The position numbers and the translations under genes were made by a program. From Pelagicoccus mobilis (GTDB taxonomy: Bacteria > Verrucomicrobiota > Verrucomicrobiia > Opitutales > Opitutaceae), in contig NZ_JAENIL010000044.1 of the NCBI RefSeq assembly GCF_016595505.1, forward strand, positions 1-64,000: a stretch of DNA of 64,000 nucleotides, in the 5' to 3' direction. Under the pieces are notes generated by a model. It saw nothing but the letters and a program-made list of their open reading frames with translations, ran no database searches and was not told where the DNA came from. The stretch's first letter is position 1; every line of letters begins with the position of its first letter. Positions 26,545-36,450 of the stretch are shown here, piece after piece.

Positions 26545-27693
26545 CTATTCTGCCTCTTCCTTTTTGGCGACTTTCTTGGCGGCCTTTTTGGCAGCTTTCT
26601 TCGCTGTTTTTTTGGCGGCCTTTTTCGCGGCTTTCTTTGCCGCTTTTTTGGCTGCTTTCTTGGCAGCCTTTTTCGCTGGTTTCTTAGGCTCTTCCGACGA
26701 TTCGCTTTTTTCTGGTTTTGGAGCGGACTCGGATTTTGCCTTTGGTTCAGAATCGAGTTTCAGCTCGGCCTGCTTTTCCGGTTTCGGTTGAGCGGCTGGT
26801 TTGGGTTCCTGTTTTTCTTCAGGCTTGGGTGGAGAGTCGGAAGGCTGCTCATTGTTGTCAGATTCTCGGTTCTGCTCTTGGCGATCACGTCCGCGATTTC
26901 TGCCGCGGCGGCGTCCGCGTCGACGTCCCCGGCGTTGTTCGTCGGATCCATCTTCGGATGAATCGGAAGCGCGTTCTTCGTTGCGATCGTCGCTTTTCGA
27001 GGATTCGGAATCTTCACGCTCTCGCTTGGGGCGGTCCTTGCGTTGTTTTTGAGGACGTTCCGGTGTCTCGTTCACTTCTTCCGGACGATTCTCAAGGTAG
27101 GTTTCGAGAGAGAACTCTTCTTCGGAAAAGGCTTTCACGATTTTCGTGAAGGCGCGGAAGTAGGGGTTCTGCGTGTCGGAGAGGAGCGAGTAGAAGACGG
27201 TTTCCGAAGGCAGGACTGAGCAGCCCATGTTGGTGAGCGCGTTCAGGACTGGGGCTTCGTCTTGGGCTCGGCGAGAGCCGAGGCAGTCGCTGAGGAAAGT
27301 GACGTCGATATCCTCGTCGGTGGCTTGGAGTCCGGTCTGGTAGACGCAGATGGGGACTTCGAGTCCGACAATGAGCAGGTTGTAGATCTCCTTTTCGCGT
27401 AGGAAACGCTCCATGCCTGGCGAGCCGAGGGCGGAGAATGTCTGCTTGGCGAATACGCGAGGATTGCGAGCGAGCTTGAAGAGTTCGCTATTGGTGCGGC
27501 CTAGCTTGTCGGGAGCTTGCTCTGTAAAGATGGTGTGGAGCTTGAGGCAGCGCGCGGCTTCGATGGCGAAGGCGGCTCGTCTCAGGAATTCGTCCTTGTT
27601 GTGGAGCGTGTCGATGAAGCTGTCTTGAGCGTCGACGACGAGGAGGGCGACGGAGTCGAGGATTTCGGGGCGAACCTTGCGGTTTAGTTGCAT
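26545..27693 (-). CDS. Isochorismatase-fold protein with charged linker and Lys/Ala-repeat tail
   Basis: Residues ~10-195 form a cysteine-hydrolase (isochorismatase-like) domain with the full catalytic triad: Asp21 in VVDAQDSF, Lys83 in FAKQTFSA, Cys116 in GLEVPICVYQTG. From ~residue 220 the protein becomes a long low-complexity tail. First comes an acidic/basic mix, then an Arg/Gly stretch (RRGRRRGRRRGRNRGRDR), a Pro/Lys/Glu/Gln stretch, and finally about eleven AAKK-type tetrads to residue ~377, like histone H1/HU-tail sequences. The tail should bind nucleic acid or polyanions and tether the hydrolase to the nucleoid or ribosomes; this is inference. The start at ATG 27693 drops a 27-codon upstream extension. 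The total of 382 residues is about twice a normal family member. Confidence 0.88.
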   Translation of the reverse strand: MQLNRKVRPEILDSVALLVVDAQDSFIDTLHNKDEFLRRAAFAIEAARCLKLHTIFTEQAPDKLGRTNSELFKLARNPRVFAKQTFSALGSPGMERFLREKEIYNLLIVGLEVPICVYQTGLQATDEDIDVTFLSDCLGSRRAQDEAPVLNALTNMGCSVLPSETVFYSLLSDTQNPYFRAFTKIVKAFSEEEFSLETYLENRPEEVNETPERPQKQRKDRPKREREDSESSKSDDRNEERASDSSEDGSDEQRRGRRRGRRRGRNRGRDRQEQNRESDNNEQPSDSPPKPEEKQEPKPAAQPKPEKQAELKLDSEPKAKSESAPKPEKSESSEEPKKPAKKAAKKAAKKAAKKAAKKAAKKTAKKAAKKAAKKVAKKEEAE

Positions 27694-27830
27694 GCCTGGA
27701 TCAAATTTGAGTTGCGGAGCGGTTGCGCCCCGTAAGAAGCCGCATGTTAAAGAGTAATCTTTGCCCGGAATCAATCCGAAGACCGAAAATTTTCTAGCCA
27801 GTTGGGCGTGGCCGCAAATAGTGGAGGTTT

Positions 27831-28391
27831 ATGGAATGGCATATCACCCCAATCGCTCGTAAATCGTACCTGACTGGAGAGGACTTCGAGAAGGATGACG
27901 CGGTCGCTTGCGCTCTCGTGAAGACGGAGGAAGGCGAGCTGGAGCGGGTGGATGTGCTGATCAAGGAGGCCAACGCGGTGGAGATGCCAGGCCGGGTGCT
28001 TTGTCGTTGGACGCAGCGCTTCAAGCCAAAGCCGAGTGATGGCAAGGAGGAGGCGGAGGCGCTTAAGCTGACCGCGGACAATCTGTTCATCAATCTGTTC
28101 GAAGGAGAGGAGGAGGGCTCCTTGACTGAGGAGAATTCGGAGCTGAAGCATTTCCTCGGTTTGATGCTGGAGCGTCGTAGAGTGCTTCGCGTGAAGGGGC
28201 GTACGCGGAAGTACACGCGCTACGTGCATCGTCCGAGCAAGCGCGAGTTTCTGGTGCCGGCTGTGGAATTGGACCCGAAGTACTTTTTAGAAAACCAGGA
28301 GGTGTTGTCGTTCCTGGTCGATGGCGGTGATCAGCCGGAAGGCGAAGAGGAGTCCGCCGGAGCGGAGTCTTCTGAGGAAAAGGCCGAGTAG
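27831..28391 (+). CDS. Conserved-looking small hypothetical protein, acidic tail
   Basis: An unrecognised 186-residue cytosolic protein. It starts MEWHITPIARKSYLTGEDF, has a central basic patch (MLERRRVLRVKGRTRKYTRYVHRPSKREFLVP) that could contact nucleic acid or phosphate, and ends in ~25 Glu/Ser/Ala-rich residues. It is divergent from the isochorismatase-like gene, sharing a ~137-base promoter region, and convergent with the HAD hydrolase. Codon use matches the neighbours and the frame is uninterrupted, so it is a real gene. Function unknown. Confidence 0.78.
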   Translation: MEWHITPIARKSYLTGEDFEKDDAVACALVKTEEGELERVDVLIKEANAVEMPGRVLCRWTQRFKPKPSDGKEEAEALKLTADNLFINLFEGEEEGSLTEENSELKHFLGLMLERRRVLRVKGRTRKYTRYVHRPSKREFLVPAVELDPKYFLENQEVLSFLVDGGDQPEGEEESAGAESSEEKAE

Positions 28392-28421
28392 GCGAGCGGC
28401 TTAGGCTCGCGTGGCCGTACT

Positions 28422-29447
28422 CTAGGATTCGAATTCGAGCGTCTCCTGTTCGAGACTCGGTTCTGCTTCGGGGGCGGGTGGCTCTTTGTCGTCGATGTGG
28501 CGGGGTGGTCGGGCGACTTTTTTGGCGAGGTAGGCTTCGCGGTCGGCCACGATGCGTTGGCAGATTTTGTGCACGTGCATGCGGAGCCACATGGCGGTGG
28601 AGGACTCGGTCGAGTAGCGGGCCGGACCGTAGGCGTGGATGCGTTCGGTCTGGAGGAGGAGATCGTTTTGTTCGAACTCCTTGTCGTTGCCCGGCTTGTA
28701 GACGGCGAAGGCTTTGCCTCCGAACTTTCGCATGACGGAGAAGGAAGGGACATCGCTGGGGCCGTCGGCGATGTAGATCATGTTTTGGAAGGGGATGCGG
28801 CGGTCCTCGGCTGGGAGCTTGGCGTTTACGTCGATGGCGTCGTTTTTGTTGGAGCCTTTGTTTATCTCGAAGAGTGCGCGTGTCTTGGTGGTGTTGTCGA
28901 TCATGGTGCCGATCTGCGAGATGATGTCGTCGGTCTCGATCTCGAAGTCGTCCTGGTCGAGGTAGCCGGGGAGGAGCGGGTTTTCGATGAATTCGGAGCC
29001 CCAGATGCCTTCGACGTGGGGGGCGATGGCTGTGCCGCGGACCATCTCGGCGAGCCCAGTGGAAACGATGTAGTGCTCGAGTTGGATGTCGTGCCGGACG
29101 TATTCGGGCTTGGATTTGACGACCTCGCGGAGCTCTTCGAAGAAGTGGGGCAGGCCGTCGTAGAATTCGATCTGCTTGCCCAGTTCGCGGAGCATCTTGT
29201 TGTTGAGGCCGGGCATCTTGCCGGCTTTGGCGTAGGTGAGGATGTGGTTGAGGTAGACGCTTTCGCCGGAAACGGTGTAGCCGCGCTCTTTGTAGCGTTC
29301 TGCCATGGTGTTGACCTCGTTCCAGAAGGTGGGCTCGTCGATCTCGAATGTCTCGAAGATCGGCTGCTGCATGTAGCCGGGGATGAGGGTCTTGTCGAAG
29401 TCCCAGATGATGGCGACTTTGTTTTGGGTGAGATAGGTTTGGGACAC
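28422..29447 (-). CDS. HAD-superfamily hydrolase (phosphoserine-phosphatase-like)
   Basis: Mg2+-dependent phosphatase-fold protein. Motif I is [11 protein letters not shown] at the N-terminus (nucleophile and acid-base Asp). A helical cap follows with [16 protein letters not shown], then motif II in [15 protein letters not shown] and motif III/IV in [17 protein letters not shown]. The C-terminal ~60 residues are an extra Pro/Glu-rich tail ([20 protein letters not shown]). The frame is open upstream to 29636 without family residues. The nearest start before motif I is GTG 29447 (341 residues), but no good Shine-Dalgarno decides it. It is divergent from prfA. Substrate not identifiable. Confidence 0.85.
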   Translation of the reverse strand: MSQTYLTQNKVAIIWDFDKTLIPGYMQQPIFETFEIDEPTFWNEVNTMAERYKERGYTVSGESVYLNHILTYAKAGKMPGLNNKMLRELGKQIEFYDGLPHFFEELREVVKSKPEYVRHDIQLEHYIVSTGLAEMVRGTAIAPHVEGIWGSEFIENPLLPGYLDQDDFEIETDDIISQIGTMIDNTTKTRALFEINKGSNKNDAIDVNAKLPAEDRRIPFQNMIYIADGPSDVPSFSVMRKFGGKAFAVYKPGNDKEFEQNDLLLQTERIHAYGPARYSTESSTAMWLRMHVHKICQRIVADREAYLAKKVARPPRHIDDKEPPAPEAEPSLEQETLEFES

Positions 29448-29601
29448 GGAATCGAGGGATTTAGGTGTTGGGCAATTAGGCTGTAGGGTGGGGGTGGTGA
29501 GGCAATCTGCAAATGTGGCGCTTGCTATGTGGCTTGCTTTTGGTAACGGATTTGCGTCTTTTTCAATGCTCTGCCTGCCAAGGGGCGGAACTCTTGCAAT
29601 T

Positions 29602-30696
29602 ATGGCTATCAAGCTCCCAGATATTTCTCCGTTCAAGGCCCGCGTCGAAGAGATCGACGAGATGATGAACGCGCCTGACTTTTACAGCGACGCCCGTCGT
29701 TCGGCTGCGATTTCCCGCGAGCAGATGAAGCTGCGCCAACTGCTGGTGGATTACGAGGCCTTGGACAAGGCGAAGGAGCAGCTGGCTGAAAACAAGGAGA
29801 TGATGGCGGACCCGGATGGGGACGAGGAGCTGAAGGAGTTGGCGGAGATGGAGATTCCGGATCTGGAGGAGCAGATCGAGTCGCTTGAGGAGAAGATTTT
29901 GACCGCGATGATCCCGCCGGAGGAGACGGATTCGCGAAACACTATTTTGGAAATCCGCGCTGGGGCTGGCGGTGACGAGGCGTCGTTGTTCGCGGCGGAT
30001 CTGTACCGCATGTATTCGCGTTTGGCGGAGCGTCAGGGGTGGCGTGTCGAGCAAATGAGCGCGAGTGAAAGTGGTATCGACGGTTTCAAGGAAGTCATTT
30101 TTTCGATCAGCGGGGAAGAGGTTTACAAGAAGCTGAAGCTCGAGAGCGGTGTGCACCGTGTGCAGCGTGTTCCGGAGACGGAATCGCAGGGGCGTATCCA
30201 CACGTCGACGGTCACGGTTGCGGTTTTGCCGGAAGCGGAAGAGGTGGACGTGCAGATCAACCCGCAGGATTTAGAAATCACCGCGACTCGCGCAAGCGGA
30301 GCGGGCGGGCAGCACGTTAATACGACTGACTCCGCGATCAACATCGTGCACAAGCCTACGGGTATCACGGTTTACTGTGCGGACGAGCGTTCTCAGATTA
30401 AGAATCGGGCTAAGGCGATGAAGGTTCTCTACTCTCGTATCTTGCAGGTGAAGCAGGAGGAAGAGCGTGCCAAGTATGCGGAGAACCGTAAGCAGCAAGT
30501 CGGTACGGGGGATCGAAGCGAGCGTATCCGCACTTACAATTTCCCGCAGAGTCGACTGACGGACCACCGTATCGGGATGACGATCCATAGTTTGACGCAG
30601 GTGATGGATGGCGAGCTCGACGAGGTGTTGGCTGCCTTGCAGGCGGAAGATCAGCGTCTTAAGATTGAGGCTCTGATGACTGGCCCTCAGTCTTGA
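29602..30696 (+). CDS. prfA: Peptide chain release factor 1
   Basis: Recognises UAA and UAG stop codons and triggers peptide release on the ribosome. The 364-residue protein has the coiled helical N-terminal domain, the PxT-type anticodon motif in [16 protein letters not shown] (RF2 would have SPF), and the catalytic GGQ at 235-237 in [16 protein letters not shown]. The Gln is the target of PrmC, encoded next. The start is ATG 29602, just before IKLPDISPF; the frame continues upstream to 29488 without conserved residues. Twenty-four bases separate it from prmC, so the two form an operon, as in many bacteria. Confidence 0.96.
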   Translation: MAIKLPDISPFKARVEEIDEMMNAPDFYSDARRSAAISREQMKLRQLLVDYEALDKAKEQLAENKEMMADPDGDEELKELAEMEIPDLEEQIESLEEKILTAMIPPEETDSRNTILEIRAGAGGDEASLFAADLYRMYSRLAERQGWRVEQMSASESGIDGFKEVIFSISGEEVYKKLKLESGVHRVQRVPETESQGRIHTSTVTVAVLPEAEEVDVQINPQDLEITATRASGAGGQHVNTTDSAINIVHKPTGITVYCADERSQIKNRAKAMKVLYSRILQVKQEEERAKYAENRKQQVGTGDRSERIRTYNFPQSRLTDHRIGMTIHSLTQVMDGELDEVLAALQAEDQRLKIEALMTGPQS

Positions 30697-30720
30697 TTCT
30701 TTGGATACGCGTTTCCTCGA

Positions 30721-31581
30721 ATGGCTGAGATGCTGACAGTGTTGGACGTTGTTCAACGTAGTTCCGTTTTCCTGGAGGGGAAGGGAGTTGAGAGCCCGCG
30801 CTTGAATGCTGAGTGGTTGATCGCTTCGTCTTTGGGGATCGACCGGATGAAGCTGTACATGCAGTTCGATCGGCCGTTGAACGAAAACGAGCTGACGGAT
30901 ATGCGAAGCAAGGTGGCCCGCCGGGCGAAGCGAGAGCCGTTGCAGTACATTTTGGGCACGGCTCCCTTTCATGAGCTCGAGCTGAAGGTGGATGCTAGGG
31001 CTTTGATCCCGCGCCCGGAGACGGAGCAGCTGGTGGAGCTCGCGATTGACTCGCTGGGTGAAAACGATGGTGCCTATCGTATCCTAGATTTGGGTACTGG
31101 GACGGGTGCGATCGCTCTGGCGTTGGCCTTTGCCCTGCCGCGAGCGGAAGTGTTCGCGTTGGACGCGAGCAAGGAGGCTTTGGAGCTGGCGCAAGAGAAC
31201 GCGATCGGGTGCGGGCTGCAGAATCGTGTGACGTTCGTTTTGTCGGACTGGTTTACGGATCTGGAGGAGCCGGGAGACTTTGATATGATCGTTTCGAATC
31301 CGCCGTATTTGACGGATGAGGAGATGGGAACGGCGGAGCCAGAGGTTAGGGATTTCGAGCCGCTTTCCGCATTGCGTGCCGACCGGGATGGATTGGCTGA
31401 TCTGGAAACCATCATGGAAGGAGCTTTTGCCCGGCTGAAAGAGGGGGGTGTTCTTTGGCTGGAGACGGGGATAGCCCATCGCGAGTCGCTTGAGAGCTTT
31501 GGGGCGCGGATCGGGTACCATGACGTGATCGGGACTGACGATTGGAGCGGTAGGCCGCGTTTTGTAAAAGCGATCCGTTAG
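30721..31581 (+). CDS. prmC: Release factor glutamine methyltransferase
   Basis: N5-methylates the GGQ glutamine of release factors using SAM. It has 286 residues: an N-terminal helical substrate-recognition domain (VLDVVQRSSVFLEGKGVESPRLNAE), IPRPETEQLVELAI, the SAM motif I ILDLGTGTGAIALAL, and the catalytic N193PPY196 in VSNPPYLTDEEM. It sits directly behind its substrate gene prfA. Its TAG stop coincides with the left end of a MITE-like repeat element, so the last codon context may have been shaped by the insertion; the C-terminus GRPRFVKAIR still looks normal for the family. Confidence 0.95.
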   Translation: MAEMLTVLDVVQRSSVFLEGKGVESPRLNAEWLIASSLGIDRMKLYMQFDRPLNENELTDMRSKVARRAKREPLQYILGTAPFHELELKVDARALIPRPETEQLVELAIDSLGENDGAYRILDLGTGTGAIALALAFALPRAEVFALDASKEALELAQENAIGCGLQNRVTFVLSDWFTDLEEPGDFDMIVSNPPYLTDEEMGTAEPEVRDFEPLSALRADRDGLADLETIMEGAFARLKEGGVLWLETGIAHRESLESFGARIGYHDVIGTDDWSGRPRFVKAIR

Positions 31582-31959
31582 GACCTGTCTTTAAGTGAGC
31601 TCTTTGCTGGTTCGAGCCCAGATCGAACCACCGCAAGGCAGCCAAAGCCTTGCGACAAGAGTGTCGGATGGCTTTGGCGGATCCCGCGAACTTCGTTTTG
31701 GGCCGAATCGTTTCCGCCTTCCTTTCGATACGCCGTGACGAGTCGCGACAGGGCCAATTTTTCGAGGAACTACGTTGTTGTTCGCCTCGCTGTCGTCGCT
31801 GCGCTCCTCGGTAGCCAAATGGGACAGAAAAAAGCCCCAGCCCTCAATGCGCGCAGTTTCATGTCGAACGTTCGACACGAAACTGCGCAAACGCTCTCTA
31901 CAATCGCCCCCAAAAAAATGGGTTCCTGCTAGCTTTGAGTTCATTTAAAGACAGGCCCT
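31578..31959. mobile_element. MITE-like inverted-repeat element, copy 1
   Basis: A 382-base non-coding element. The left end TTAGGACCTGTCTTTAAG and the right end, read in reverse complement as AGGGCCTGTCTTTAAATGA, form imperfect terminal inverted repeats of ~25 bases. Inside lies a 38-base palindrome (31851-31888, one mismatched pair) centred on GAACGTTC. Compared with copy 2 at 41093 it carries extra sequence, including ~120 bases near 31715-31830. It begins on the prmC stop codon. No transposase is encoded, so it must have been mobilised in trans if it is a transposon derivative. Confidence 0.8.
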
Positions 31960-32107
31960 GGCTCGCACTTTGCCGTTAATTGTGTAAGGTGGATTTACGT
32001 AAGTAGGTAGGGATAAGGTTCTCGACATATTTACGGAATGTGCCATGCCGTTGGGCTGAATCCGAAGAGGGGGATCATCCGCCTCTAAAACTCTTGTTAC
32101 GCTCTCT

Positions 32108-32836
32108 ATGTCCGAATCGTTGGAATCGAAGTATTCGATTAGCTCCGAGGCGCTGGGTGAATGTCCCTCGCGCTTGGAGTGTCGCTATAATTGTAAGAAC
32201 TTTAATGATTGGGCGGAGCTGAAGAATTTTCTAATCGAATCCTACGGGATCGAGGGAGCGGTGATCGGCTTGCAGGCGGACTACATGAGCTCGGAGAGCG
32301 TGGACGACCTGGAGGCGATCGAGATCACTGAGTTTTCGAACGATTCCGTGTTGCTCGCGATGTCGGTGGGGCGGAGGATCGCGGTGGTGGTGCATCTTGT
32401 TGCGAGCGAGGCGCAGTCGACTGCTTCCGGGGATTGGAGGCCTAAGGCTGATTATCGGGCGATATTGTCGTGCGCGAAGGGGGTGCATTGCCGTTCGGTA
32501 CGAAATCGGGTTGTCGAGCTTATGTCGAACCGGGGGCAGCGCGAGGTCGTGTCATTCTTTCTGAATTCAGAGGGCAGGATCGAATCTGCTTCGGGGACCG
32601 CCGCCAAGTTTTGCGAGAAGCATTTCGAGGGGAGCGAACGAATCGAGGGATATTTTCCCTACGATCGGTGGGACTACCTCCAGGGGGTTCTCAAGCGTCA
32701 GACCAAGGCTCGGGATCCTCTTTATCGTAAGGAGAGCGTGGTCTTTTCGTTTTTCGAGGAGACGGGGGTGGTCGACTGCCTTTTGCAGAGCATGGGCGAT
32801 AGCGGCCATCTGCTTTGCTTGTCGCTCCACGAATAG
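32108..32836 (+). CDS. Hypothetical protein with possible C-terminal PAS-like region
   Basis: An unrecognised 242-residue soluble protein. The N-terminal ~60 residues contain two Cys (ECPSRLECRYNC). The central part alternates strands and helices (SVLLAMSVGRRIAVVVHLVA), and the C-terminal ~100 residues (REVVSFFLNSEGRIESASGTAAKF, DRWDYLQGVL, then SVVFSFFEETGVVDCLLQS) follow the strand-helix-strand order of a PAS fold. If so it could be a stand-alone sensor. It lies between a MITE-like element and the cbb3 oxidase locus, same strand, 220 bases before ccoS. Functional links to that locus are unproven. Confidence 0.7.
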   Translation: MSESLESKYSISSEALGECPSRLECRYNCKNFNDWAELKNFLIESYGIEGAVIGLQADYMSSESVDDLEAIEITEFSNDSVLLAMSVGRRIAVVVHLVASEAQSTASGDWRPKADYRAILSCAKGVHCRSVRNRVVELMSNRGQREVVSFFLNSEGRIESASGTAAKFCEKHFEGSERIEGYFPYDRWDYLQGVLKRQTKARDPLYRKESVVFSFFEETGVVDCLLQSMGDSGHLLCLSLHE

Positions 32837-33058
32837 GGGGATGGTGACGCGGACCGGTCGTTAGCTATCTTTATGGCTGAACCGGTTGCGAATTAGTGCG
32901 GTGTCGATTCATCGATTAGCTTCGTTGATCGAGATTCCTCATATTTGGAACTTTCCGTCTTAAAGCTTGATTTGCGAAGTTCGATAGTAATAAAAGAAAT
33001 AAAGGTATTTAATAGCAATTATTCTAAATGCTCTAATTAGCAACGCTACTAGCCTAGG

Positions 33059-33223
33059 ATGAACGTCATTTTCCTAACCGTTTTTATCGGACTGATACTC
33101 GTGGGACTCGCGCTCACGTTTTTCGCTTTTACGCGGAAGACGTCGACGTGGAGCAGCCCTGAACGTGACAGTCTGATGCCTCTCGAAGAGGAGCGGACGG
33201 TTGCCCATCGCGAAAGAGACTAA
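33059..33223 (+). CDS. ccoS: cbb3-type cytochrome oxidase assembly protein CcoS
   Basis: A 54-residue single-span membrane protein: MNVIFLTVFIGLILVGLALT followed by FFAFTRKTSTWSSPERDSLM and a charged tail. Short length, an N-terminal hydrophobic helix starting MN(V/I)IFL and an acidic cytoplasmic tail match CcoS, which is needed for cofactor insertion into cbb3 oxidase. It sits 59 bases before the ccoNO fusion gene, at the head of the locus, whereas in many proteobacteria it is last, after ccoI. The A/T-rich ~220 bases upstream probably contain the locus promoter. Position and sequence together make the call likely. Confidence 0.8.
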   Translation: MNVIFLTVFIGLILVGLALTFFAFTRKTSTWSSPERDSLMPLEEERTVAHRERD

Positions 33224-33282
33224 GCCCGAGGCGAACGAGTTTCCCACAACCAGCGAACACCTCCTCAAACAATACTGACCTT

Positions 33283-35583
<2,301 letters not shown>

Positions 35584-35600
35584 CTCGGAGGACCAAGACT

Positions 35601-35756
35601 ATGTTTCAAAGAGTTGAATACACTGAGTGGCACACGCTCTTCCCTCAAATCGGCTTCGTGCTCTTCTTTCTAGCCTTCGGCGTGATCGTCTGGAAGGCGT
35701 TGAAGATGGGCAAGGGCGAGCGCAACAAGGCGAGCCGTATGCCGCTCGATGACTAA
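35601..35756 (+). CDS. ccoQ: cbb3 oxidase small subunit CcoQ
   Basis: A 51-residue single-span protein beginning MFQRVEYTEWHTLFPQIGF, with a hydrophobic helix and a basic cytoplasmic end KALKMGKGERNKASRMPLDD. Size, topology and its place between ccoO and ccoP match CcoQ/FixQ, which stabilises the oxidase. A GGAGG lies 13 bases before the ATG. It is 17 bases after the ccoNO stop, so the genes are translationally close. Sequence similarity in this subunit is always weak, so position carries much of the evidence. Confidence 0.88.
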   Translation: MFQRVEYTEWHTLFPQIGFVLFFLAFGVIVWKALKMGKGERNKASRMPLDD

Positions 35757-35794
35757 GGCTGTATTGGAAAATAACCTACGAACACATTTCAGAA

Positions 35795-36322
35795 ATGAGT
35801 AAGCAACCTACAGAAGAGAAAATCCGCGCTCATACCTTCGATGGTATCCAAGAGTACGATAAGAGTTTACCGAACTGGTGGCTCTTCACTCTCTACGCAA
35901 CGATCGTTTTCGCAGTCGCCTATTGGGTGTACTACCAGAAGGCGGATATCGGAATGACTCAGGAGCAAGAGCTCGAAGCGGCTCTGGCTCAAGTTGATGA
36001 AGCCGTCGCCAAGGCTAAGGCCGAGGCTGGCGTGCTCGATAACGATACTTTCGCCGTGATGGCGAAGGATGCAGGCATCGTCTCTGCCGGTGAGACGGTT
36101 TACAAGCAGACTTGCGCGTCTTGTCATGGCCAGAACTTGGAAGGCGGAATCGGGCTGCCGCTCAACGATGCTGAGTGGAAGCATGGCTCCGAGCCGTTGG
36201 CCATGAAGAAGATCGTAGAAGAAGGCGTGGCCGCAGCGGGTATGCCGCCTTGGGGACCGGTTCTGGGAGACCAGAAGGTGAACCAGGTCGTCGCGTTCCT
36301 CGTTTCTAAGCAAGTTAAGTAA
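35795..36322 (+). CDS. ccoP: cbb3 oxidase subunit III (CcoP), single-heme form
   Basis: Electron-donating membrane cytochrome c of the oxidase, 175 residues. The N-terminus has the CcoP landmark HTFDGIQEYDKSLPNWW, then one transmembrane helix (FTLYATIVFAVAYWVYYQ), an Ala/Glu-rich linker and one class I cytochrome c domain with C107ASCH and the axial Met region AGMPPWG. Textbook CcoP has two CxxCH domains and ~300 residues; this one has only one, as found in some Bacteroidota and Verrucomicrobiota. The long terminator-like hairpin that follows separates structural genes from the assembly genes. Confidence 0.93.
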   Translation: MSKQPTEEKIRAHTFDGIQEYDKSLPNWWLFTLYATIVFAVAYWVYYQKADIGMTQEQELEAALAQVDEAVAKAKAEAGVLDNDTFAVMAKDAGIVSAGETVYKQTCASCHGQNLEGGIGLPLNDAEWKHGSEPLAMKKIVEEGVAAAGMPPWGPVLGDQKVNQVVAFLVSKQVK

Positions 36323-36339
36323 TTCGAATACTTAATCTG

Positions 36340-36416
36340 CGGATCAGATGAGGTTCGTTCCCTCCCGCTAGAGAATCTAGTGACTGAGGGAAAGACCTTC
36401 GTCTGGTCCGTTTTTT
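36340..36416 (+). terminator. Long hairpin terminator between ccoP and ccoG
   Basis: Arms 36340-36364 and 36386-36410 are complementary over most of 25 bases (outer CGGA.CAGA / TCTGGTCCG, inner TTCCCTC / GAGGGAA). A small inner hairpin CTAGAGAATCTAG sits between them, and TTTTTTGTTTT follows. Probably lowers expression of the assembly genes relative to the structural genes. Confidence 0.88.
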
Positions 36417-36450
36417 GTTTTAGAATGGGGTGACCGGCCCCTCGAATCCA

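Noticed and set aside
26570-26700. DNA tandem repeat (CTTTCTTGGCGGCCTTTTTG-like) as a minisatellite or CRISPR
   Set aside because: It is the coding repeat for the Ala/Lys tetrads of the isochorismatase-like gene; no spacers.
28497-29486. 329-codon plus-strand open frame opposite the HAD hydrolase
   Set aside because: Gly/Val/Asp/Glu-rich shadow; the minus strand carries the recognisable HAD motifs.
32900-32940. FNR-type box (TTGAT....ATCAA) before ccoS
   Set aside because: Only a half site TTGAT followed by a poor second half was seen; not enough to call an operator.
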